Assembly: GCF_029784155.1 (NCBI RefSeq)
Contig: NW_026598533.1
Span: 248,001-312,000 of the forward strand
Reading direction: 5' to 3'
From: Uranotaenia lowii
Taxonomy: Eukaryota; Arthropoda; Insecta; Diptera; Culicidae
Length of the DNA stretch: 64,000 nt
Of the stretch, positions 50,877 to 61,353 are shown one piece after another; the first letter of the stretch is position 1; each line of letters begins with the position of its first letter. The translations under genes were made by a program, and so were the position numbers. Under the pieces are notes generated by a model, which worked only from the letters and a program-made list of their open reading frames with translations, was not told the DNA's origin and searched no databases.

Positions 50877-53800
50877 AGAAGCGTTTTTTAGCGATTCTGA
50901 GCTTAATTTGAGATCACAACTTTAAAATGCGATTTCTGGCCTTTAGAAGCGTTTTTCGGCCATTCTGAGCTTAATTTAGGATCACAACTTTAAAATGCGA
51001 TTTCTGGCCTTTAGAAGCGTTTTTCGGGCATTCTGAGCTTAATTTGGGATCACAACTTTAAAATGCGATTTCTGGCCTTTAGAAGCGTTTTTCGGGCATT
51101 CTGAGCTTAATTTGGGATCACAACTTTAAAATGCGATTTCTGGCCTTTAGAAGCGTTTTTTAGCGATTCTGAGCTTAATTTGGGATCACAACTTTAAAAT
51201 GCGATTTCTGGCATTTAGAAGCGTTTTTCGGGCATTCTGAGCTTAATTTGGGATCACAACTTTAAAATGCGATTTCTGGCCTTTAGAAGCATTTTTCGGG
51301 CATTCTGAGCTTAATTTGGGATCACAACTTTAAAATGCGATTTCTGGCCTTTAGAAGCGTTTTTTAGCGATTCTGAGCTTAATTTGGGATCACAACTTTA
51401 AAATGCGATTTCTGGCCTTTAGAAGCGTTTTTCGGGCATTCTGAGCTTAATTTGGGATCACAACTTTAAAATGCGATTTCTGGCCTTTAGAAGCGTTTTT
51501 CGGGCATTCTGAGCTTAATTTGGGATCACAACTTTAAAATGCGATTTCTGGCCTTTAGAAGCGTTTTTCGGGCATTCTGAGCTTAATTTGGGATCACAAC
51601 TTTAAAATGCGATTTCTGGCCTTTAGAAGCGTTTTTCGGGCATTCTGAGCTTAATTTGGGATCACAACTTTAAAATGCGATTTCTGGCCTTTAGAAGCGT
51701 TTTTTAGCGATTCTGAGCTTAATTTGGGATCACAACTTTAAAATGCGATTTCTGGCCTTTAGAAGCGTTTTTCGGGCATTCTGAGCTTAATTTGGGATCA
51801 CAACTTTAAAATGCGATTTCTGGCCTTTAGAAGCGTTTTTTAGCGATTCTGAGCTTAATTTGGGATCACAACTTTAAAATGCGATTTCTGGCCTTTAGAA
51901 GCGTTTTTCGGGCATTCTGAGCTTAATTTGGGATCACAACTTTAAAATGCGATTTCTGGCCTTTAGAAGCGTTTTTCGGGCGTTCTGAGCTTAATTTGGG
52001 ATCACAACTTTAAAATGCGATTTCTGGCCTTTAGAAGCGTTTTTTAGCGATTCTGAGCTTAATTTGAGATCACAACTTTAAAATGCGATTTCTGGCCTTT
52101 AGAAGCGTTTTTCGGCCATTCTGAGCTTAATTTAGGATCACAACTTTAAAATGCGATTTCTGGCCTTTAGAAGCGTTTTTCGGGCATTCTGAGCTTAATT
52201 TGGGATCACAACTTTAAAATGCGATTTCTGGCCTTTAGAAGCGTTTTTCGGGCATTCTGAGCTTAATTTGGGATCACAACTTTAAAATGCGATTTCTGGC
52301 CTTTAGAAGCGTTTTTCGGGCATTCTGAGCTTAATTTGGGGATCACAACTTTAAAATGCGATTTCTGGCCTTTAGAAGCGTTTTTCGGGCGTTCTGAGCT
52401 TAATTTGGGATCACAACTTTAAAATGCGATTTCTGGCCTTTAGAAGCGTTTTTTAGCGATTCTGAGCTTAATTTGGGATCACAACTTTAAAATGCGATTT
52501 CTGGCCTTTAGAAGCGTTTTTCGGGCATTCTGAGCTTAATTTGGGATCACAACTTTAAAATGCGATTTCTGGCCTTTAGAAGCGTTTTTCGGGCGTTCTG
52601 AGCTTAATTTGGGATCACAACTTTAAAATGCGATTTCTGGCCTTTAGAAGCGTTTTTTAGCGATTCTGAGCTTAATTTGAGATCACAACTTTAAAATGCG
52701 ATTTCTGGCCTTTAGAAGCGTTTTTCGGCCATTCTGAGCTTAATTTAGGATCACAACTTTAAAATGCGATTTCTGGCCTTTAGAAGCGTTTTTCGGGCAT
52801 TCTGAGCTTAATTTGGGATCACAACTTTAAAATGCGATTTCTGGCCTTTAGAAGCGTTTTTCGGGCATTCTGAGCTTAATTTGGGATCACAACTTTAAAA
52901 TGCGATCTCTGGCCTTTACAAGCGTTTTTCGGGCGTTCTGAGCTTAATTTGGGATCACAACTTTAAAATGCGATTTCTGGCCTTTAGAAGCGTTTTTTAG
53001 CGATTCTGAGCTTAATTTGAGATCACAACTTTAAAATGCGATTTCTGGCCTTTAGAAGCGTTTTTCGGCCATTCTGAGCTTAATTTAGGATCACAACTTT
53101 AAAATGCGATTTCTGGCCTTTAGAAGCGTTTTTCGGGCATTCTGAGCTTAATTTGGGATCACAACTTTAAAATGCGATTTCTGGCCTTTAGAAGCGTTTT
53201 TCGGGCATTCTGAGCTTAATTTGGGATCACAACTTTAAAATGCGATTTCTGGCCTTTAGAAGCGTTTTTCGGGCATTCTGAGCTTAATTTGGGATCACAA
53301 CTTTAAAATGCGATTTCTGGCCTTTAGAAGCGTTTTTCGGGCATTCTGAGCTTAATTTGGGATCACAACTTTAAAATGCGATTTCTGGCCTTTAGAAGCG
53401 TTTTTCGGGCATTCTGAGCTTAATTTGGGATCACAACTTTAAAATGCGATTTCTGGCCTTTAGAAGCGTTTTTTAGCGATTCTGAGCTTAATTTGGGATC
53501 ACAACTTTAAAATGCGATTTCTGGCCTTTAGAAGCGTTTTTCAGGCATTCTGAGCTTAATTTGGGATCACAACTTTAAAATGCGATTTCTGGCCTTTAGA
53601 AGCATTTTTCGGGCATTCTGAGCTTAATTTGGGATCACAACTTTAAAATGCGATTTCTGGCCTTTAGAAGCGTTTTTTAGCGATTCTGAGCTTAATTTGG
53701 GATCACAACTTTAAAATGCGATTTCTGGCCTTTAGAAGCGTTTTTCGGGCATTCTGAGCTTAATTTGGGATCACAACTTTAAAATGCGATTTCTGGCCTT

Positions 53801-56388
53801 TAGAAGCGTTTTTTAGCGATTCTGAGCTTAATTTGGGATCACAACTTTAAAATGCGATTTCTGGCCTTTAGAAGCGTTTTTCGGGCATTCTGAGCTTAAT
53901 TTGGGATCACAACTTTAAAATGCGATTTCTGGCCTTTAGAAGCGTTTTTTAGCGATTCTGAGCTTAATTTGGGATCACAACTTTAAAATGCGATTTCTGG
54001 CCTTTAGAAGCGTTTTTCGGGCATTCTGAGCTTAATTTGGGATCACAACTTTAAAATGCGATTTCTGGCCTTTAGAAGCGTTTTTCGGGCATTCTGAGCT
54101 TAATTTGGGATCACAACTTTAAAATGCGATTTCTGGCCTTTAGAAGCGTTTTTCGGGCATTCTGAGCTTAATTTGGGATCACAACTTTAAAATGCGATTT
54201 CTGGCCTTTAGAAGCGTTTTTCGGGCATTCTGAGCTTAATTTGGGATCACAACTTTAAAATGCGATTTCTGGCCTTTAGAAGCGTTTTTTAGCGATTCTG
54301 AGCTTAATTTGGGATCACAACTTTAAAATGCGATTTCTGGCCTTTAGAAGCATTTTTCGGGCATTCTGAGCTTAATTTGGGATCACAACTTTAAAATGCG
54401 ATTTCTGGCCTTTAGAAGCGTTTTTCGGGCATTCTGAGCTTAATTTGGGATCACAACTTTAAAATGCGATTTCTGGCCTTTAGAAGCGTTTTTTAGCGAT
54501 TCTGAGCTTAATTTGGGATCACAACTTTAAAATGCGATTTCTGCCCTTTAGAAGCGTTTTTCGGGCATTCTGAGCTTAATTTGGGATCACAACTTTAAAA
54601 TGCGATTTCTGGCCTTTAGAAGCGTTTTTCGGGCATTCTGAGCTTAATTTGAGATCACAACTTTAAAATGCGATTTCTGGCCTTTAGAAGCGTTTTTCGG
54701 GCATTCTGAGCTTAATTTGGGATCACAACTTTAAAATGCGATTTCTGGCCTTTAGAAGCGTTTTTCGGGCATTCTGAGCTTAATTTGAGATCACAACTTT
54801 AAAATGCGATTTCTGGCCTTTAGAAGCGTTTTTCGGGCATTCTGAGCTTAATTTGGGATCACAACTTTAAAATGCGATTTCTGGCCTTTAGAAGCGTTTT
54901 TCGGGCATTCTGAGCTTAATTTGGGATCACAACTTTAAAATGCGATTTCTGGCCTTTAGAAGCGTTTTTCGGGCATTCTGAGCTTAATTTGGGATCACAA
55001 CTTTAAAATGCGATTTCTGGCCTTTAGAAGCGTTTTTCGGGCGTTCTGAGCTTAATTTGGGATCACAACTTTAAAATGCGATTTCTGGCCTTTAGAAGCG
55101 TTTTTCGGGCATTCTGAGCTTAATTTGGGATCACAACTTTAAAATGCGATTTCTGGCCTTTAGAAGCGTTTTTCGGGCATTCTGAGCTTAATTTGGGATC
55201 ACAACTTTAAAATGCGATTTCTGGCCTTTAGAAGCGTTTTTCGGGCATTCTGAGCTTAATTTGGGATCACAACTTTAAAATGCGATTTCTGGCCTTTAGA
55301 AGCCTTTTTTTGGGCATTCTGAGCTTAATTTGGGATCACAACTTTAAAATGCGATTTCTGGCCTTTAGAAGCGTTTTTTTGGCCATTCTGAGCTTAATTT
55401 GGGATCACAACTTTAAAATGCGATTTCTGGCCTTTAGAAGCGTTTTTCGGGCATTCTGAGCTTAATTTGGGATCACAACTTTAAAATGCGATTTCTGGCC
55501 TTTAGAAGCGTTTTTCGGGCATTCTGAGCTTAATTTGGGATCACAACTTTAAAATGCGATTTCTGGCCTTTAGAAGCGTTTTTCGAGCATTCTGAGCTTA
55601 ATTTGGGGATCCCAACTTTAAAATGCGATTTCTGGCCTTTAGAAGCGTTTTTCGGGCATTCTGAGCTTAATTTGGGATCACAACTTTAAAATGCGATTTC
55701 TGGCCTTTAGAAGCGTTTTTTAGCGATTCTGAGCTTAATTTGGGATCACAACTTTAAAATGCGATTTCTGGCCTTTAGAAGCGTTTTTCGGGCATTCTGA
55801 GCTTAATTTGGGATCACAACTTTAAAATGCGATTTCTGGCCTTTAGAAGCGTTTTTCGGGCATTCTGAGCTTAATTTGGGATCACAACTTTAAAATGCGA
55901 TTTCTGGCCTTTAGAAGCGTTTTTCGGGCATTCTGAGCTTAATTTGGGATCACAACTTTAAAATGCGATTTCTGGCCTTTAGAAGCGTTTTTCGGGCGTT
56001 CTGAGCTTAATTTGGGATCACAACTTTAAAATGCGATTTCTGGCCTTTAGAAGCGTTTTTTAGCGATTCTGAGCTTAATTTGAGATCACAACTTTAAAAT
56101 GCGATTTCTGGCCTTTAGAAGCGTTTTTCGGCCATTCTGAGCTTAATTTAGGATCACAACTTTAAAATGCGATTTCTGGCCTTTAGAAGCGTTTTTCGGG
56201 CATTCTGAGCTTAATTTGGGATCACAACTTTAAAATGCGATTTCTGGCCTTTAGAAGCGTTTTTCGGGCATTCTGAGCTTAATTTGGGATCACAACTTTA
56301 AAATGCGATCTCTGGCCTTTAGAAGCGTTTTTCGGGCGTTCTGAGCTTAATTTGGGATCACAACTTTAAAATGCGATTTCTGGCCTTT
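50877..56388. repeat. Right-hand HOR, copy 1 (5,512 bp)
   Basis: It starts Bn-H-A-A-B-aA-E-B-A-A-A-A-B-A and continues G-Bn-H-A-A-Ap-G-B-A-G-Bn-H-A-A-sG-Bn-H. The same series starts at 56389 and 61354. Relative to the later copies it has two extra monomers (B-A) before the first G, so the p-tailed A offset is 5,376 bp instead of 5,512. The second half (53.1-55.9 kb) is mostly A with B and E, plus one D-C-A-A-Kp block near 55.3 kb. That block has a 69-bp C monomer and the only BamHI site in the window (55607-55612). Confidence 0.82.
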
Positions 56389-59300
56389 AGAAGCGTTTTT
56401 TAGCGATTCTGAGCTTAATTTGAGATCACAACTTTAAAATGCGATTTCTGGCCTTTAGAAGCGTTTTTCGGCCATTCTGAGCTTAATTTAGGATCACAAC
56501 TTTAAAATGCGATTTCTGGCCTTTAGAAGCGTTTTTCGGGCATTCTGAGCTTAATTTGGGATCACAACTTTAAAATGCGATTTCTGGCCTTTAGAAGCGT
56601 TTTTCGGGCATTCTGAGCTTAATTTGGGATCACAACTTTAAAATGCGATTTCTGGCCTTTAGAAGCGTTTTTTAGCGATTCTGAGCTTAATTTGGGATCA
56701 CAACTTTAAAATGCGATTTCTGGCATTTAGAAGCGTTTTTCGGGCATTCTGAGCTTAATTTGGGATCACAACTTTAAAATGCGATTTCTGGCCTTTAGAA
56801 GCATTTTTCGGGCATTCTGAGCTTAATTTGGGATCACAACTTTAAAATGCGATTTCTGGCCTTTAGAAGCGTTTTTTAGCGATTCTGAGCTTAATTTGGG
56901 ATCACAACTTTAAAATGCGATTTCTGGCCTTTAGAAGCGTTTTTCGGGCATTCTGAGCTTAATTTGGGATCACAACTTTAAAATGCGATTTCTGGCCTTT
57001 AGAAGCGTTTTTCGGGCATTCTGAGCTTAATTTGGGATCACAACTTTAAAATGCGATTTCTGGCCTTTAGAAGCGTTTTTCGGGCATTCTGAGCTTAATT
57101 TGGGATCACAACTTTAAAATGCGATTTCTGGCCTTTAGAAGCGTTTTTCGGGCATTCTGAGCTTAATTTGGGATCACAACTTTAAAATGCGATTTCTGGC
57201 CTTTAGAAGCGTTTTTTAGCGATTCTGAGCTTAATTTGGGATCACAACTTTAAAATGCGATTTCTGGCCTTTAGAAGCGTTTTTCGGGCATTCTGAGCTT
57301 AATTTGGGATCACAACTTTAAAAGGCGATTTCTGGCCTTTAGAAGCGTTTTTCGGGCGTTCTGAGCTTAATTTGGGATCACAACTTTAAAATGCGATTTC
57401 TGGCCTTTAGAAGCGTTTTTTAGCGATTCTGAGCTTAATTTGAGATCACAACTTTAAAATGCGATTTCTGGCCTTTAGAAGCGTTTTTCGGCCATTCTGA
57501 GCTTAATTTAGGATCACAACTTTAAAATGCGATTTCTGGCCTTTAGAAGCGTTTTTCGGGCATTCTGAGCTTAACTTGGGATCACAACTTTAAAATGCGA
57601 TTTCTGGCCTTTAGAAGCGTTTTTCGGGCATTCTGAGCTTAATTTGGGGTCACAACTTTAAAATGCGATTTCTGGCCTTTAGAAGCGTTTTTCGGGCATT
57701 CTGAGCTTAATTTGGGGATCACAACTTTAAAATGCGATTTCTGGCCTTTAGAAGCGTTTTTCGGGCGTTCTGAGCTTAATTTGGGATCACAACTTTAAAA
57801 TGCGATTTCTGGCCTTTAGAAGCGTTTTTTAGCGATTCTGAGCTTAATTTGGGATCACAACTTTAAAATGCGATTTCTGGCCTTTAGAAGCGTTTTTCGG
57901 GCATTCTGAGCTTAATTTGGGATCACAACTTTAAAATGCGATTTCTGGCCTTTAGAAGCGTTTTTCGGGCGTTCTGAGCTTAATTTGGGATCACAACTTT
58001 AAAATGCGATTTCTGGCCTTTAGAAGCGTTTTTTAGCGATTCTGAGCTTAATTTGAGATCACAACTTTAAAATGCGATTTCTGGCCTTTAGAAGCGTTTT
58101 TCGGCCATTCTGAGCTTAATTTAGGATCACAACTTTAAAATGCGATTTCTGGCCTTTAGAAGCGTTTTTCGGGCATTCTGAGCTTAATTTGGGATCACAA
58201 CTTTAAAATGCGATTTCTGGCCTTTAGAAGCGTTTTTCGGGCATTCTGAGCTTAATTTGGGATCACAACTTTAAAATGCGATCTCTGGCCTTTAGAAGCG
58301 TTTTTCGGGCGTTCTGAGCTTAATTTGGGATCACAACTTTAAAATGCGATTTCTGGCCTTTAGAAGCGTTTTTAGCGATTCTGAGCTTAATTTGAGATCA
58401 CAACTTTAAAATGCGATTTCTGGCCTTTAGAAGCGTTTTTCGGCCATTCTGAGCTTAATTTAGGATCACAACTTTAAAATGCGATTTCTGGCCTTTAGAA
58501 GCGTTTTTCGGGCATTCTGAGCTTAATTTGGGATCACAACTTTAAAATGCGATTTCTGGCCTTTAGAAGCGTTTTTCGGGCATTCTGAGCTTAATTTGGG
58601 ATCACAACTTTAAAATGCGATCTCTGGCCTTTAGAAGCGTTTTTCGGGCGTTCTGAGCTTAATTTGGGATCACAACTTTAAAATGCGATTTCTGGCCTTT
58701 AGAAGCGTTTTTTAGCGATTCTGAGCTTAATTTGAGATCACAACTTTAAAATGCGATTTCTGGCCTTTAGAAGCGTTTTTCGGGCATTCTGAGCTTAATT
58801 TGGGATCACAACTTTAAAATGCGATTTCTGGCCTTTAGAAGCGTTTTTCGGGCATTCTGAGCTTAATTTGGGATCACAACTTTAAAATGCGATTTCTGGC
58901 CTTTAGAAGCGTTTTTCGGGCATTCTGAGCTTAATTTGGGATCACAACTTTAAAATGCGATTTCTGGCCTTTAGAAGCGTTTTTTAGCGATTCTGAGCTT
59001 AATTTGGGATCACAACTTTAAAATGCGATTTCTGGCCTTTAGAAGCGTTTTTCGGGCATTCTGAGCTTAATTTGGGATCACAACTTTAAAATGCGATTTC
59101 TGGCCTTTAGAAGCGTTTTTCGGGCATTCTGAGCTTAATTTGGGATCACAACTTTAAAATGCGATTTCTGGCCTTTAGAAGCGTTTTTCGGGCATTCTGA
59201 GCTTAATTTGGGATCACAACTTTAAAATGCGATTTCTGGCCTTTAGAAGCGTTTTTCGGGCATTCTGAGCTTAATTTGGGATCACAACTTTAAAATGCGA

Positions 59301-61353
59301 TTTCTGGCCTTTAGAAGCGTTTTTTAGCGATTCTGAGCTTAATTTGGGATCACAACTTTAAAATGCGATTTCTGGCCTTTAGAAGCGTTTTTCGGGCATT
59401 CTGAGCTTAATTTGGGATCACAACTTTAAAATGCGATTTCTGGCCTTTAGAAGCGTTTTTTAGCGATTCTGAGCTTAATTTGGGATCACAACTTTAAAAT
59501 GCGATTTCTGGCCTTTAGAAGCGTTTTTCGGGCATTCTGAGCTTAATTTGGGATCACAACTTTAAAATGCGATTTCTGGCCTTTAGAAGCGTTTTTCGGG
59601 CGTTCTGAGCTTAATTTGGGATCACAACTTTAAAATGCGATTTCTGGCCTTTAGAAGCGTTTTTTAGCGATTCTGAGCTTAATTTGAGATCACAACTTTA
59701 AAATGCGATTTCTGGCCTTTAGAAGCGTTTTTCGGCCATTCTGAGCTTAATTTAGGATCACAACTTTAAAATGCGATTTCTGGCCTTTAGAAGCGTTTTT
59801 CGGGCATTCTGAGCTTAATTTGGGATCACAACTTTAAAATGCGATTTCTGGCCTTTAGAAGCGTTTTTTAGCGATTCTGAGCTTAATTTGGGATCACAAC
59901 TTTAAAATGCGATTTCTGGCATTTAGAAGCGTTTTTCGGGCATTCTGAGCTTAATTTGGGATCACAACTTTAAAATGCGATTTCTGGCCTTTAGAAGCAT
60001 TTTTCGGGCATTCTGAGCTTAATTTGGGATCACAACTTTAAAATGCGATTTCTGGCCTTTAGAAGCGTTTTTTAGCGATTCTGAGCTTAATTTGGGATCA
60101 CAACTTTAAAATGCGATTTCTGGCCTTTAGAAGCGTTTTTCGGGCATTCTGAGCTTAATTTGGGATCACAACTTTAAAATGCGATTTCTGGCCTTTAGAA
60201 GCGTTTTTTAGCGATTCTGAGCTTAATTTGGGATCACAACTTTAAAATGCGATTTCTGGCCTTTAGAAGCGTTTTTCGGGCATTCTGAGCTTAATTTGGG
60301 ATCACAACTTTAAAATGCGATTTCTGGCCTTTAGAAGCGTTTTTCGGGCGTTCTGAGCTTAATTTGGGATCACAACTTTAAAATGCGATTTCTGGCCTTT
60401 AGAAGCGTTTTTTAGCGATTCTGAGCTTAATTTGAGATCACAACTTTAAAATGCGATTTCTGGCCTTTAGAAGCGTTTTTCGGCCATTCTGAGCTTAATT
60501 TAGGATCACAACTTTAAAATGCGATTTCTGGCCTTTAGAAGCGTTTTTCGGGCATTCTGAGCTTAATTTGGGATCACAACTTTAAAATGCGATTTCTGGC
60601 CTTTAGAAGCGTTTTTCGGGCATTCTGAGCTTAATTTGGGATCACAACTTTAAAATGCGATTTCTGGCCTTTAGAAGCGTTTTTCGGGCATTCTGAGCTT
60701 AATTTGGGGATCACAACTTTAAAATGCGATTTCTGGCCTTTAGAAGCGTTTTTCGGGCGTTCTGAGCTTAATTTGGGATCACAACTTTAAAATGCGATTT
60801 CTGGCCTTTAGAAGCGTTTTTTAGCGATTCTGAGCTTAATTTGGGATCACAACTTTAAAATGCGATTTCTGGCCTTTAGAAGCGTTTTTCGGGCATTCTG
60901 AGCTTAATTTGGGATCACAACTTTAAAATGCGATTTCTGGCCTTTAGAAGCGTTTTTCGGGCGTTCTGAGCTTAATTTGGGATCACAACTTTAAAATGCG
61001 ATTTCTGGCCTTTAGAAGCGTTTTTTAGCGATTCTGAGCTTAATTTGAGATCACAACTTTAAAATGCGATTTCTGGCCTTTAGAAGCGTTTTTCGGCCAT
61101 TCTGAGCTTAATTTAGGATCACAACTTTAAAATGCGATTTCTGGCCTTTAGAAGCGTTTTTCGGGCATTCTGAGCTTAATTTGGGATCACAACTTTAAAA
61201 TGCGATTTCTGGCCTTTAGAAGCGTTTTTCGGGCATTCTGAGCTTAATTTGGGATCACAACTTTAAAATGCGATCTCTGGCCTTTAGAAGCGTTTTTCGG
61301 GCGTTCTGAGCTTAATTTGGGATCACAACTTTAAAATGCGATTTCTGGCCTTT
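56389..61353. repeat. Right-hand HOR, copy 2 (4,965 bp, 73 monomers)
   Basis: Rare markers recur at exactly 4,965 bp: T52G (AAAAGG at 57320 and 62285), TTAAC for TTAAT (57571 and 62536), GGGGTC (57646 and 62611) and the 67-bp B monomer (58362 and 63327). Agreement in monomer order runs from 55981 to 58768 against 60946 to 63733, a stretch of 2,788 bp. The 73 monomers plus one base are accounted for by two p-tailed 69-bp monomers and one 67-bp monomer. Confidence 0.93.
57954..58768. repeat. 5-monomer HOR run G-Bn-H-A-A (about 340 bp)
   Basis: G monomers start at 57954, 58294 and 58633. The first two units are G-Bn-H-A-A, 340 and 339 bp, the shorter one because of a 67-bp B. A third unit starts G-Bn and breaks off. 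Similar five-monomer steps occur at 55981-56660, so G-Bn-H-A-A is the elementary module of the right-hand HOR. Confidence 0.85.
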
